56,504 nucleotides of DNA, taken from contig CAKKQC010000015.1 in NCBI GenBank assembly GCA_919901855.1, forward strand, positions 1 to 56,504. Reading direction: 5' to 3'. The stretch comes from a bacterium (GTDB lineage Bacteria; Oederibacteriota; CAKKQC01). Shown piece by piece: positions 25,115-34,721 of the stretch (its first letter is position 1; each line of letters begins with the position of its first letter). A program made the position numbers and the translations under genes. A model generated the notes under the pieces. It was not told where the DNA came from and ran no database searches. It saw only the letters and a program-made list of their open reading frames with translations.

Positions 25115-26658
25115 CGGATGATCACGAGCTTGCCGCGCGTGGTCGCGCCGTGCTCCGGGGCCACGACGAAGATGTACACGCCGGACACCGCGTCCTTCCC
25201 GCTCGCGTTCTTCGCGGACCAGACCACGAGGCCGTCGCGGTCGTCGTCTTTGAGCTCCGCGACGAGTTCCCCCGCGAGCGTGTAGATCCGCACGGCCGAC
25301 CCGGGCGTCAGCGACCGGAACGTGATCGCGGACGCGTCGTAGGCGCCGCCCTGCCCCGGCCGGAACGGGTTCGGGGTCGGATGGGGCACGGGCGACCCGC
25401 CGGAGGGCACCACGGCCGTAGACGTCTCGCGCAGGTCGGCGAGGTAGAGCCGCGGCAGGGCCGCGGCGCCGGTGTCCGCCTCGTAGCCCGCCACCAGCAC
25501 CTCCCCCTGCGCGCTTCCGGCGATCCCGAGCCCGCCGTCGACCTGGTGGCCCGGGCCGTCCCGCGTGAACTGCCAGCGGAGAGAGCCGTCGGGCGCGGCG
25601 CGCGCCACCCAGAGGTCGGCGAACGGCGACGAGGAGAGCGAGGTGAGGCCGCCGGCGATCAGCAGGTCCCCGTCGGAGGCGAGGGCGCAGGCGTCGGCTT
25701 CATCGCGCAGTCCGGCGCCGCCGTCGATGGTCGCCGTCCAGGCGACCGCGCCCGCGAGATTCAACCGGGCCGTCAGGACGTCCCGCTGCGTCGCCGCCGA
25801 CGACACCGCGCCGACCGCGTAGAGCGCCCCGGCGGAGGCATTCACGGCCAGCCCGCCGACGTAAGCCGTGGCGGTCCAGGCGGCGGAGAGCGTGGCCTCC
25901 CAGACCAGTCCGAGGGACACGTCCGCCGGGTACTGGGCCACCCAGGCGTTCTTGTCCCCGGCGGCCAGCGTCCGGTAACCGCCGACATAGACACTCCCCG
26001 CCGCGTCTACCGCGACCGCCAGTGCCGCCTCGTTGCCGCTCAGGGCATCGAAGTAGGACGCGCTGTAGATTGGCGCCCCGTCGCTGCCGCGGAGAACCTC
26101 GAGGCGAATCTGGCTCCCCGCCCAGCCGGCCGCCACGACATCGCCCCCCGGCGTCACCGCGACGGCGTTCGCGCCGTCCGAGCCGCCCGTGGTGGGATCC
26201 AGCAGCGTGCTCCATACCGTCACCCCGTTCATCGTCAGCCGGGACACCCAGATGTCCTGGTAACTCGTCGCGCTCGAGATGACCCCGGCGACGACGATGT
26301 CCCAGGTCGTCGCCGACGTCGGCAGGACCGCGACGCCCCGGACCGCCTGCTCGTAGTAAGACGCCGTCAGCGAGCCGGCCCCCGTGAGGTTCCAGGTCTG
26401 CCCGCCGTACCGCGAGTACCGGCGCAGGAACGCGGCGGCCGCGCCCGACGCCCCGGTCGGCCGGGTCGTGCCGCCGACGTACACGTTCCCGTCCGGATCG
26501 ACGGCGACCGCGTTCGCCGTCGTCGGCGTCTCGGTGGGTGACGTCTCCCACCACGCGTCCGCCGCGGCGCGCGCCGTCCCCGGCACAACGGGGGCACAGA
26601 CCAGCGCCAGGAGGCACGCGAGGGCAAGGGCGGACGGGCGGGGGCGTCGAAGACTCAT
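25111..26658 (-). CDS. Secreted beta-propeller-like protein with FlgD/type-IX-like C-terminal domain
   Basis: The 515-residue protein has a signal peptide (LALACLLALVCAPVVPGTARA) and five or six repeated blades with the SBBP-like pattern AVAVDPDGNVYVGG, AVAVTPGGDVVAAG and AVAVDAAGSVYVGG. The C-terminal 85 residues (PNPFRPG, then VRIYTLAGELVAEL, then GKDAVSGVYIFVV, ending GKLVIIR) match the FlgD Ig-like or type-A sorting domain found at the end of type IX cargo. It probably reaches the cell surface. An AAGGGG ribosome binding site lies 7 bases before the ATG at 26658. The gene is coupled by ATGA to the PorV-like gene. Confidence 0.78.
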   Translation of the reverse strand: MSLRRPRPSALALACLLALVCAPVVPGTARAAADAWWETSPTETPTTANAVAVDPDGNVYVGGTTRPTGASGAAAAFLRRYSRYGGQTWNLTGAGSLTASYYEQAVRGVAVLPTSATTWDIVVAGVISSATSYQDIWVSRLTMNGVTVWSTLLDPTTGGSDGANAVAVTPGGDVVAAGWAGSQIRLEVLRGSDGAPIYSASYFDALSGNEAALAVAVDAAGSVYVGGYRTLAAGDKNAWVAQYPADVSLGLVWEATLSAAWTATAYVGGLAVNASAGALYAVGAVSSAATQRDVLTARLNLAGAVAWTATIDGGAGLRDEADACALASDGDLLIAGGLTSLSSSPFADLWVARAAPDGSLRWQFTRDGPGHQVDGGLGIAGSAQGEVLVAGYEADTGAAALPRLYLADLRETSTAVVPSGGSPVPHPTPNPFRPGQGGAYDASAITFRSLTPGSAVRIYTLAGELVAELKDDDRDGLVVWSAKNASGKDAVSGVYIFVVAPEHGATTRGKLVIIR

Positions 26659-26721
26659 GGGTTACCCCTTGATTGTGGCGCATGGACCGCATCCCGGCAA
26701 GGCCCCGGACAATCGGTAGGA

Positions 26722-26727
26722 TATGAT
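26722..26727 (+). promoter_or_regulatory. Candidate -10 box six nt before the ZIP gene
   Basis: TATGAT, spacer CAGACC, then ATG at 26734. No ribosome binding site and no clear -35, which fits a leaderless transcript. Confidence 0.4.
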
Positions 26728-26733
26728 CAGACC

Positions 26734-27534
26734 ATGTCGGAGGGCACTTCCACCGGGCTCGTGCTCGGCCTCGGCCTGCTGGCCGCCGGATCGAACCTGC
26801 TGGGCGGACGGATCGCCCTGTTCCGCCCCCGGGTGGCCCAGCGCCACCTTGTCCACGGGCTCGCCTTCAGCGGCGGCTTCCTGCTCGCCGTGGCCCTGCT
26901 CCTGATCCTGCCCGAGTGCCTGCGGATGACCCCCGCCGCCCCGGCCCTGATCCTGGCGGGGTACTTCCTCGTATACTTCGCCGAGCACGTGTACGCGGGC
27001 CACGCCCACCACGTCGCGACGGAACCGCACGGCGCGCACCCCCTCGTCGGCACGCACGGCCACGAGGGGCACGAGGGCGCGATCGCGCGGCCCGCCGCCA
27101 CCGCCGCGGCCGCCGGCCTGCTCCTGCACAGCTTCTTCGACGGGGCGGCCATCGCGGCCGCGCTCGCCTCCGGGCCCTATGTCGGGTGGCTCACGTTCTT
27201 CGCCGTCGTCCTCCACAAGGTGCCGGAAGGCTACAGCCTCGCCTCGATCGTGCTCTCGACCGGCGGCACGCGCCGCACGGCCGGCCGCGTCGCGGCCGCG
27301 CTCGGCGCCTCGAGCTTCGCCGGCACCGTGACCGTCCTGCTGGCGACCCGCGTCATCGCCGGCCTGGAGCCGGTATGCCTGGGCATCGCGGGCGGCATGT
27401 TCCTTCATATCTCTGCCACGGACCTCCTGCCCACTACGTCGCACGTCCGGGGCCTCACGATCCTCGGCGCCACGGCCGCCGGCGCCCTCGCCGTCGTGCT
27501 GGCCGAAGGGCTCTTCCGCCTCGCCGGGTTCTGA
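26734..27534 (+). CDS. ZIP family divalent metal transporter
   Basis: The 266-residue protein has about eight membrane helices. A His-rich cytosolic loop lies at residues 90-113 (GHAHH, then HGAH, then HGHEGHEG). The two ZIP metal-site helices contain HSFFDGAAIA (His132, Asp136) and HKVPEGYSL (His161, Glu165). ZIP proteins move zinc, iron or other divalent ions into the cytoplasm. Membrane helices in the second half carry all expected ligands, so it looks functional. It starts a plus-strand run and is divergent from the CTD-protein operon. The start is supported by TATGAT six bases upstream. Confidence 0.9.
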   Translation: MSEGTSTGLVLGLGLLAAGSNLLGGRIALFRPRVAQRHLVHGLAFSGGFLLAVALLLILPECLRMTPAAPALILAGYFLVYFAEHVYAGHAHHVATEPHGAHPLVGTHGHEGHEGAIARPAATAAAAGLLLHSFFDGAAIAAALASGPYVGWLTFFAVVLHKVPEGYSLASIVLSTGGTRRTAGRVAAALGASSFAGTVTVLLATRVIAGLEPVCLGIAGGMFLHISATDLLPTTSHVRGLTILGATAAGALAVVLAEGLFRLAGF

Positions 27535-27544
27535 CCCCCTTGTC

Positions 27545-29551
27545 ATGACGACTGCCGCCGCCACCCGCGCCTCCACCCTCGCCTTGGCGGGTGCGCTGGC
27601 CGGCGGGGTCCTCCTCTTCTCGCAGAGTTTCAGCCTATGCTTCCCGCCGCCCCGGTGGCTCGCCCTCCCCCTCTTCGCCGGGCTCGCCGCGACCGCCCTC
27701 GGGGCGGCCGGCGGCTGGCCGGCCGCGTTCCGCCTGCCCTTCGCGGCACCCCTGCTCGCCGCCCTCGCCTGGGGGGCGGCGGGGATGGCCCGGTCGGAGA
27801 GTCCCGAGGCGCTCGGTCTCGTTTTCACCCCGCTCGCGGCGGCGGCGGTCGCGGCGCTGGTGGCCGGGGTGCTCGCCGCCCGGCCGGCCGAGCGCGCCCG
27901 CCTGCTCCTCGCCTTCGTCCTCGCCCACCTCGCCTGCGGCCTCTACGGCATCGTCCAGTACCTGGGTGCCGATCCGTGGACGTGGACCCTCGACTACGGG
28001 CGCGGCCGGGTATTCGCGACGCTCGGCAATCCGAACTTCCTGGCCGGCCAGCTCGCGCTCGCCCTGCCCGTCCTCGCCGCCCTCGGTGTCTCGTCCGGCT
28101 CCCGACCACCCGACCAAGTCCTGCGCTGGCTCGCGCGCGCCGCCTTCGTGGCCGCCCTCGCGGCCTTCATCTGCGCGCAGACGCGGGGCGCGTGGATCGG
28201 GCTGGCCGCGGGCTCCGTCGTCGCCGCGGCGGCGGCCTGGCAGCACGTTCACGCCCGGCCCGCCGCCATCGCCTGGCTGGTCGCGGTCGTGGCCGTCCTG
28301 GGGCTGGTCTTCTCCGTCCGGACCTTCAATCCGACCGGCATCTCGCTCCCCGCCCAGCTCGCCTCCTCGACGAACCTCGACCAGCAGTCCGCCCGCCAGC
28401 GGTTCTTCTGGTGGCGCGCGGCCGCCGAACTCGTCCGCGCCGGCCCGGTCCTCGGCCAGGGGCTCGGCAACTTCGCGCGCGAGTTCCCCGCGCGCGCGCG
28501 GCGCGCCCTGGGACCTTTCAGCGACCTGCCGCCCGCGTTCTGCGATCACCCGCACGACGACTACCTCTTCGTACTGTGCGAGCACGGCGTGATCGGACTC
28601 GGGCTGCTCTTGTGGCTCGGCTCGGTCTGGGCCCGCCTCGCCTGGCGGGCCGCGCGCGGGGGCGACGCCCTGGGCACCGGCCTCCTCGCCGGGATCGTCG
28701 CCCTCGCCGTCCACGCTGTGTGGAACATGCCCTTCACGATCCAGGGCACGCTCGTGACCGCCGGCGTCCTCCTCGGGTTGTCCGCGGCCCCGCGGCCGGC
28801 CGGCACGGCGGAGGCGCCCCTTCCCTCCGCGAGGGGCCGCGCCCTCTGGCTCGGCCTCGGGCTCGCCGCCACGCTCGCCGTCTCGTGGCGGCCCGTGGTC
28901 CTGCTCGCCGCCCAGGCCTACTACAACGGCGCGCGCATCCTGCACGATTCCCGGCAGGAGGCTCCCGCCGCCTTCTGCGCGCGCCAGACCCTGCGGCTCA
29001 CGAACGCGCCCTGGCGCACGCACTTCCTCCTCGGCAGCGTCCTCTACGCGAACCAGTACTGGGAGGCGGCCCGGGAGGCGTTCGCGGCCGACGAGGCGGA
29101 GAACCCGTGGGGCGCGGACTCCATCCTGCACCAGGGCAAGACCCTGCGGGAACTGGGCCGGTGGGGCGAGGCCGACGCCCAGTGCCGCCGGGCCCTCAAG
29201 CTCGTGCCGAACTACGCGGACGCCGCGACCGCGATCGCGACCCTCGCCTACGCCCGCGCGCGGACGGAAAGGGCCGCGGGGCGCCTCGCCCCCATGCGCG
29301 CCCAGCTCCGGCACGCCCGGGTCTGGCTCACCTACGCGCTCCGCTACTTCCCGCGGCATGCGGAAGCGCTGAAACTGCTGGGGTTCACGGAGGTCATGGA
29401 CTCCCGGTGGATCGCGGCCCGCGACGCGTGGACCCGGTCGCTGCGGGCAAGACCCACGGATGATGCCCTCAGGGCCCAGTTGGGCCTGCTCGAGGCCGAT
29501 CTGCCGCGCCTCCTGCGCGGCGGACGCCCCCGCGAAGGGAAGGGCCAGTGA
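27545..29551 (+). CDS. O-antigen ligase/polymerase-like membrane protein with C-terminal TPRs (second copy)
   Basis: The 668-residue protein has ten or more membrane helices. It shares the family stretch GNPNFLAGQLALALPVL and the periplasmic loop HPHDDYLFVLCEHG with the protein at 5397-7502. It is the same architecture but clearly diverged. The last 220 residues form TPR-like helices (AREAFAADEAENPWGADSILHQGKTLRELG and so on, shown here in part). It is probably a glycan ligase or oligosaccharyltransferase acting in the periplasm. It starts 10 bp after the ZIP stop and overlaps radC by 4 bp (GTGA). Coupling with radC appears accidental in function. Confidence 0.78.
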   Translation: MTTAAATRASTLALAGALAGGVLLFSQSFSLCFPPPRWLALPLFAGLAATALGAAGGWPAAFRLPFAAPLLAALAWGAAGMARSESPEALGLVFTPLAAAAVAALVAGVLAARPAERARLLLAFVLAHLACGLYGIVQYLGADPWTWTLDYGRGRVFATLGNPNFLAGQLALALPVLAALGVSSGSRPPDQVLRWLARAAFVAALAAFICAQTRGAWIGLAAGSVVAAAAAWQHVHARPAAIAWLVAVVAVLGLVFSVRTFNPTGISLPAQLASSTNLDQQSARQRFFWWRAAAELVRAGPVLGQGLGNFAREFPARARRALGPFSDLPPAFCDHPHDDYLFVLCEHGVIGLGLLLWLGSVWARLAWRAARGGDALGTGLLAGIVALAVHAVWNMPFTIQGTLVTAGVLLGLSAAPRPAGTAEAPLPSARGRALWLGLGLAATLAVSWRPVVLLAAQAYYNGARILHDSRQEAPAAFCARQTLRLTNAPWRTHFLLGSVLYANQYWEAAREAFAADEAENPWGADSILHQGKTLRELGRWGEADAQCRRALKLVPNYADAATAIATLAYARARTERAAGRLAPMRAQLRHARVWLTYALRYFPRHAEALKLLGFTEVMDSRWIAARDAWTRSLRARPTDDALRAQLGLLEADLPRLLRGGRPREGKGQ

Positions 29552-30243
29552 CCTCCCCCAGGAGGGGTATCCGCGGCTGGCCCGAAGCCGAGCGGCCCCG
29601 GGAACGCCTGCTCGAACACGGCGCCCACGGCCTCACGGACGCCGAGCTGCTTGCCATCCTCCTGCGGGTGGGCGTCCGCGGCCGCACCGCGGTCGACGTC
29701 GCCCGCGACCTGCTCCGCGACGCCGGCAGTCTCAAGGCGCTGGCGGAGGCGCTTCCGGCCGAGCTCGAGCGCAAGGCCGGCATCAAGGCCGCCAAGGCCG
29801 CGACGCTTCTCGCGGCCTTCGAGCTCGGCCGCCGCCTGCTCAGCGAGCCCGACCGTCCCCGCCCCGTGTTCCGGTCCTCGGCGGACGTATGGCACTGGTT
29901 CAGCCCGCTTCGGGCCGGCCGCCGCCGCGAGATCTTCGAGATCGCCCTGTTGAACACCGCCCACCGGCTCGTGGGGACGAAGGTCGTGACGGTGGGTACC
30001 CTGAACCTCGCCCTCGTGCACCCGCGCGACGTCTTCCGGGAGGCCATCGCCATGGACGCCGCCGGAGTCGTCGTGGTCCACAACCACCCCGGTGGCGACC
30101 CCGCGCCATCCGAGGAGGATGTCGCCCTCACCCGCCAGCTCGTCCGCGCGGGCGAGGCGGTCGGCATCCCCGTCCTCGACCACATTATCCTGGGCGCGAG
30201 GACCTACTTCAGCTTCGCGGACTCGCGACGGATGGCCGCCTAG
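29548..30243 (+). CDS. radC: RadC family JAB/MPN-domain protein
   Basis: The 231-residue protein has an N-terminal helix-hairpin-helix region (PRERLLEHGAHGLTDAELLA, then AGIKAAKAATLLAAFELG). A C-terminal JAMM metalloprotease-like domain carries His178-Asn-His180, seven residues, Ser188 and Asp191. RadC was once tied to recombination repair; its biochemical role is unsettled, and many copies travel with mobile DNA. Here no mobile element is near. The GTG start at 29548 overlaps the ligase gene, and the histone-deacetylase-family gene begins directly after the stop codon (TAG then ATG). Confidence 0.92.
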   Translation: MTSPRRGIRGWPEAERPRERLLEHGAHGLTDAELLAILLRVGVRGRTAVDVARDLLRDAGSLKALAEALPAELERKAGIKAAKAATLLAAFELGRRLLSEPDRPRPVFRSSADVWHWFSPLRAGRRREIFEIALLNTAHRLVGTKVVTVGTLNLALVHPRDVFREAIAMDAAGVVVVHNHPGGDPAPSEEDVALTRQLVRAGEAVGIPVLDHIILGARTYFSFADSRRMAA

Positions 30244-31212
30244 ATGGCCGGCACCACCGTCGGCCTCGCCACCGCCCCCGCGTGCCTCGCGCACCGCGCG
30301 GGCGACGCGCACCCCGAGAGGCCCGCGCGCCTCGAGGCGATCCTCGGGCGGCTCGCCGAGGAGGGCCTCCGGCCGCGGATGCGCGAGCTGCCCCCGCGGG
30401 CCGCGACCACCGAGGACCTGGCGCTGTGCCACACGGCCGGGCACATCGCCAAGGTCCACGACGCCTGCCTGGCCTCGCTGCCGCTCGACCCGCAGACGAC
30501 GCCGGTCCCGGCCTCCTGGGACGCCGCATTGTTCGCGGCGGGGGCCGGGCTGGCGGCCGCCGAGGCGATCGTGGCTGGCGAGGTCACGCGCGCGTTCTGC
30601 GCCGTCCGCCCGCCGGGGCATCACGCCGGGCCGGACTCCTCAGCCGGCTTCTGCCTCTTCAACAACGTCGGGATCGCGGCGCGCCACTGCCAGCGCCGGC
30701 TCGGCATCCCCCGCGTCGCGATCGTGGACTTCGACGTCCACCACTGCGACGGCACCCAGGGGATCTTCTGGGCCGACGGGACGGTGCTAGTCGCCTCGAT
30801 CCACCAGTACGGGGCCAACCCGCTCAACCCCGCCGTCCCGTTCTACCCCGGCTCGGGGGCCGAGACCGAGACCGGCGGGGGACCGGGAACGGGGTGCATC
30901 TTCAACGCGCCCGTGCCGCCCGGCGCGGGGCTCGGCGACTACGAGGAGGCGATCCTCGAGCGGTTCACGCCCGCGATCGAGGCCTTCCGCCCCGGCATCC
31001 TGCTCGTGTCGGCGGGGTTCGACGGCCACCGCGACGACCCCCTCGCGCTCATGGACCTCTCGACCGAGGACTACGGGCTGATCACGCGGCTGATCGTCGG
31101 GATCGCGGACCGCGTGTGCCAGGGCCGCGTCCTCTCTATGCTCGAGGGCGGCTACCACCTCGAGGCGCTGGCCTCCGCCGCCACCGCCCACGTCAAGGCG
31201 CTGATGGAGTGA
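30244..31212 (+). CDS. Histone deacetylase family (class II-like) amidohydrolase
   Basis: The 322-residue protein has the full catalytic set: RPPGHHAGPDSSAGFC (His126-His127), VDFDVHHCDGTQ with zinc ligands Asp164 and His166, and a third Asp in SAGFDGHRDDP. Bacterial members deacetylate polyamines (acetylpolyamine amidohydrolases), acetoin-pathway proteins or other N-acetyl groups. It may work with the SpeE-like product elsewhere in the window, but that link is speculative. It abuts radC with no gap. The convergent GH106-like gene ends 7 bp away, and no terminator is visible between them. Confidence 0.9.
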   Translation: MAGTTVGLATAPACLAHRAGDAHPERPARLEAILGRLAEEGLRPRMRELPPRAATTEDLALCHTAGHIAKVHDACLASLPLDPQTTPVPASWDAALFAAGAGLAAAEAIVAGEVTRAFCAVRPPGHHAGPDSSAGFCLFNNVGIAARHCQRRLGIPRVAIVDFDVHHCDGTQGIFWADGTVLVASIHQYGANPLNPAVPFYPGSGAETETGGGPGTGCIFNAPVPPGAGLGDYEEAILERFTPAIEAFRPGILLVSAGFDGHRDDPLALMDLSTEDYGLITRLIVGIADRVCQGRVLSMLEGGYHLEALASAATAHVKALME

Positions 31213-31218
31213 CCCGCT

Positions 31219-34200
31219 TCAGCGAATGGAGAGGACGGGCGGGGCCATGAGGCCGTAGGGCACGCTCACGTAGTCGTTGGTCCAGCGTTTCTCGTCGACG
31301 AACTCCCACGGACCCGTCCAGCCGGGATAGACCTCGGCGCAGTGCAGGGGCCCCAGGAGGTTCCGGCGGGAGCTCACGACGGTGACCCCGATCCGGTGCC
31401 GGCCCGGCCCCAGGGCGGCGGTCAGATCGAGCTCGTACGGCGGCCAGCCGCACCTCCCCACGGGCTTCCCGTCGACCGCCACTTTCACCAGCGTCCCTTC
31501 CCACGCGGGAAGGACCAGGACCGCGCGCTCGCCCGAGGCAACGGGGACGTCGAGGTCGATTCCGTAAGTGACGGCGCCGGAATAGCACGGGAGGCCCTGC
31601 GACCGCCAGTCGCCGGCCGCCAGCGCGGCCGGCGGCGCGGTCAACACGGACCTTTGATCCTGCCATCGCGCCCCGAAGCCGCCCGTGAGATACAGGGCCT
31701 CGAGCCCGGAGTCGTGGCGGTAGGCGGTCTCGAGGATGAGCTCGTTCGGCCCCGGCCGGAGCGCGGCCGCGGGAATCACAAGGCGCTGGAACGCAGGATC
31801 GATCCACGACCCGTCGGGCGTCGAGGGCACCGTCGTCCCGTTCAGCGTGATCGTGAACCGGTTGGGCTGCTCAAGAACGAGATGGCACGGCCCCGCCGGA
31901 AGCGTCTCGACGTCGAACCGGTACCGGAGCCGGACCGGCGTGGGGACCTCCCCCTTCGGCGGCACCGCCGCCCAGGGCTGAACCATGGCGCCGCCCCGGT
32001 GCCGCAGCCCCGCCGCGTCCCGGACCAGCCGGTCGACAAAGAGGATCTCCTTCGCCGGCTGCCACTCCCCCCCCCGGATGGCGAACTCGGGGACGTCGAG
32101 CGGCATCGCGTTGGGCTCGTCGAGCTCGATGGGCCAGGGCCCGGCCGGGAGCGTGACCGTTCGGACTTCGGGACGCGCCGGCCGGGGCTTGAGCGTGGTG
32201 TCCGAGGTGGGGTCAACAATGAAGAGCCGGGAGCCGCAGCCGGGCAGGTCGGCCGATATCGTGACGTGATCCCCGTCCCGCCGGGCCTCGGCGAGGCGGA
32301 TTTCCCCCGAGGCCGCGTCCCATTCCTGCGGCTGGCCAGCGGCCGGGACGCGGACCGTCACCGGCCCCGTCCCCGACCGCTGCTTCGTCTGGCACAGGAA
32401 GACGATCGTCCGGCCGTCGTCCTCCCGCCGCATCTGGACCAGGACCGACGGGCACTCGGTCCCGTCGGGACGCGTCACCGACACCCGGCGCAGCCCGGAC
32501 ACCCCGCCAACGGCCGCGACGAGGGCGGCGGGGTCCGGTACCGTCGCGGTCCGGCCCGCGAGAGCGGCCGGCGCCTCCGAGGGCTCGACGTCCACGCACG
32601 CCGGCGCAGGCCCCACGAAGATCACGCGCCCGCCGGCGTCCGCGAACCGGGCCAGCGTGTCCAGCGTCGCCTTCCGGATCGTGGAGCACGGCGGCACGAC
32701 GACCGCGCGGTACCGGGCCTGCCCCATCTTCAGTTCCGGCCCTTCGACGGCCGAGTGCCGCGCCAGGAGTTCCTCGTCAAGGTAGTCGAAGTCCCAGTGG
32801 GCCTCCAGCAGGGCCTTCTGCACGGCCTCGAGCTGGCCGTTCAGCTCGTCGATCCTCCGGCTCTTGTCCCCGACAAAGACCGCCCAGCCACTCTCGGCGG
32901 GGTGGAGCACGGCGACATCCCGGACGGGCTCGCCCCGCGTAAGCCAGACGTTGACCCGCGAGAAGTAGTCCTCGACCAGTGAATAGTCCCGCCACCACGG
33001 CGACTGGTACGAGATCGCGGCCGGGTAGTCGCGCTTGGCCTCGCCCAGCAGCGTGTACGGCGAGAGGTGCGGGCACCGGAGCGTCACCCCCAGCGCGGCC
33101 TGCCAGTCCCCGACGGCCTTGTGCTCAGCAAACGTGAACTGCCAGCCCGTGCACCCGTAGAGCTCGCTGAGCATCCACGTCCGGCCGAACTGGCGGAGGA
33201 CCGACGCGCACTGTTTGGCCGTGAGATACTCGGGCGGACGCCCGCCGGGCCGCTCGAGGCCCTGGCCGCAGAGGATGTCGATGCCCGGCGCCTGCTGGAA
33301 CTCGTAGAACCGCATCGCCGTGCCGATCTCGCTCGTCTGGCTCCGGAGGTTCTCCTCGCTGAGGGCGTGGCCCGTGAACGCGATCCCGTGTGCGCCGCAC
33401 CAGTCCCCGATCTGCTTCGCGAAGCTCCGCACGAACAGGTGCGTGACGCAGTCGTAGAAGTCGCGGCGGACCTTCGAGACCTCGCGACCCTCGACGACGA
33501 AGAAGAGCTCGGGGAGCCGGTCCAGGAGGTCGTACCCGTACCGGTCACGGAAGGTCTTCGGCAGCTCCCCGGTCCACGGCACCGACGCGGGCGAACCCCA
33601 GTGGTGGTAGTTCGGCTCGTCGGTGAAGATCCCGGGCACGATCGTCCCGAAGGCGTCGCCGACCGCGCGCGCGTAGGCCTCGTGCGTGACCTCGAGGAAC
33701 CGTTTCACCGCCGGGGCGGACATCGTGTCGAGGTAGGTCTGGTCGTTGTACCACGGCGACGGCTCCGACACGGACTCGCGGATGACGATGAGCCGCTCGC
33801 CCTCCTTCGCCACGGCAGGCGGCGAGACCTTGCGCACGCCCGACGCCGCGCCGCCCTCGATGTGCGCCGCGTAGACCCCGCGCACGTCGGCCGCGGGACT
33901 GTACCCGGCCGCGTCCATGACCGACGCCTCGAGCGACCGCATCCGGAACCGCGGGTCCTTCGTCACGAGACCGCCCGCGGCCCCCGACGGCCAGCGATCC
34001 TCGTCGTAGGCCCAGGCCTCCATCTTCAGGGTCCGGCACTCGTCCACGCATGCGGCGACGAGCCGGAACCACTCCTCGGAGAGGTACGCCGTCGCGAGCC
34101 CGACGCGGGAGTGCATGAAAGCGCCGCCGAGGCCCATGGTCTTGAAGACGCCGAGCTGGCGCCGGAGCTCCGCCTCCTCCAGCTTCCCGTTCCAGGCCCA

Positions 34201-34257
34201 GAACGGCTTGCCGCGGAACGCGGCAGGGGGGTCGCGAAAGAGCTCGCGCATTTCCAT
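31219..34257 (-). CDS. GH106-like (alpha-L-rhamnosidase-related) glycoside hydrolase
   Basis: The 1012-residue protein has an N-terminal TIM-barrel-like region with the GH106-type start FRGKPFWAWNGKLEEAEL and the motif AYDEDRWPSGAAGG. A middle part resembles the GH42 trimerisation fold, and two C-terminal beta-sandwich domains of GH2 sugar-binding type follow (CHLVLEQPNRFTITLNGTTV and WEGTLVKVAVDGKPVG). No signal peptide is evident, so it may be cytoplasmic. Members of this group remove rhamnose or related sugars from pectin-like glycans; the exact substrate is unknown. The ATG at 34257 (MEMREL) is preferred because TACCAT lies seven bases upstream. The open frame extends 15 codons further. 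Confidence 0.78.
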   Translation of the reverse strand: MEMRELFRDPPAAFRGKPFWAWNGKLEEAELRRQLGVFKTMGLGGAFMHSRVGLATAYLSEEWFRLVAACVDECRTLKMEAWAYDEDRWPSGAAGGLVTKDPRFRMRSLEASVMDAAGYSPAADVRGVYAAHIEGGAASGVRKVSPPAVAKEGERLIVIRESVSEPSPWYNDQTYLDTMSAPAVKRFLEVTHEAYARAVGDAFGTIVPGIFTDEPNYHHWGSPASVPWTGELPKTFRDRYGYDLLDRLPELFFVVEGREVSKVRRDFYDCVTHLFVRSFAKQIGDWCGAHGIAFTGHALSEENLRSQTSEIGTAMRFYEFQQAPGIDILCGQGLERPGGRPPEYLTAKQCASVLRQFGRTWMLSELYGCTGWQFTFAEHKAVGDWQAALGVTLRCPHLSPYTLLGEAKRDYPAAISYQSPWWRDYSLVEDYFSRVNVWLTRGEPVRDVAVLHPAESGWAVFVGDKSRRIDELNGQLEAVQKALLEAHWDFDYLDEELLARHSAVEGPELKMGQARYRAVVVPPCSTIRKATLDTLARFADAGGRVIFVGPAPACVDVEPSEAPAALAGRTATVPDPAALVAAVGGVSGLRRVSVTRPDGTECPSVLVQMRREDDGRTIVFLCQTKQRSGTGPVTVRVPAAGQPQEWDAASGEIRLAEARRDGDHVTISADLPGCGSRLFIVDPTSDTTLKPRPARPEVRTVTLPAGPWPIELDEPNAMPLDVPEFAIRGGEWQPAKEILFVDRLVRDAAGLRHRGGAMVQPWAAVPPKGEVPTPVRLRYRFDVETLPAGPCHLVLEQPNRFTITLNGTTVPSTPDGSWIDPAFQRLVIPAAALRPGPNELILETAYRHDSGLEALYLTGGFGARWQDQRSVLTAPPAALAAGDWRSQGLPCYSGAVTYGIDLDVPVASGERAVLVLPAWEGTLVKVAVDGKPVGRCGWPPYELDLTAALGPGRHRIGVTVVSSRRNLLGPLHCAEVYPGWTGPWEFVDEKRWTNDYVSVPYGLMAPPVLSIR

Positions 34258-34264
34258 CGCCACG

Positions 34265-34270
34265 ATGGTA
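34265..34270 (-). promoter_or_regulatory. Candidate -10 box before the GH106-like gene
   Basis: TACCAT on the minus strand, seven bases before the ATG at 34257. No -35 or ribosome binding site recognised. Confidence 0.3.
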
Positions 34271-34337
34271 CACCATCCCGCAGGGCCAGTGCCCCGATTC
34301 ACGCGGCCTCGGGGTACCCCCCTACAGCGACTCCCGG

Positions 34338-34721
34338 TCAGACTGGGTGCAGCGAGACCTCTGAATACGGGTAATCGCGCCGGTTATACGTCACGAGGGT
34401 GAGACCGTGCCGGATGGCCGTGGCCGCGATGAGCGCGTCCACCCACTCCCGCGGCTCCAGCCGCTTGCGCTTGCGGAGCAGGGCCGCCGCCTCGCGGGCC
34501 AGCTCCCCGTCCACGGGCAGGACCGTGAGCCCGTCGAGGCATTCGGCCGTCCGCGCCTCCTCACCGGGCCTCACCCCGACCTGGATCTCCATGACGCTGA
34601 GCGCCGAGCAAGCCAGCGGCTCGGAGGCGCGCTCGGCCAGTTCCTCCACCATCCGGACCGTCGACTCCCGGTTCCTGAGAATCCAGATCAGGACGTCGGA
34701 ATCGAGGAGGTAGCTAGGCAC
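34338..34721 (-). CDS. vapC: PIN-domain toxin, VapC type
   Basis: The 127-residue protein has the PIN-domain acidic set: Asp7 in YLLDSDVLIW, Glu45 in VMEIQVG, Asp95 in WVDALIAATA and Asp116 near TYNRRDY. VapC toxins are Mg2+-dependent RNases that usually cut tRNA or rRNA and are neutralised by a cognate antitoxin. The gene overlaps the end of the upstream antitoxin gene by 8 bp, the normal order for VapBC. All catalytic acids are present, so the toxin looks intact. Its target is unknown. Confidence 0.9.
   Translation of the reverse strand: MPSYLLDSDVLIWILRNRESTVRMVEELAERASEPLACSALSVMEIQVGVRPGEEARTAECLDGLTVLPVDGELAREAAALLRKRKRLEPREWVDALIAATAIRHGLTLVTYNRRDYPYSEVSLHPV

Noticed and set aside
29548-31212. 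RadC as a marker of a mobile element.
   Set aside because: No integrase, transposase, attachment repeat or composition change is visible around it.
34303-34337. GGGGTACCCC palindrome as terminator of vapBC.
   Set aside because: It has no loop and no T-run and is too short to be distinguished from chance.
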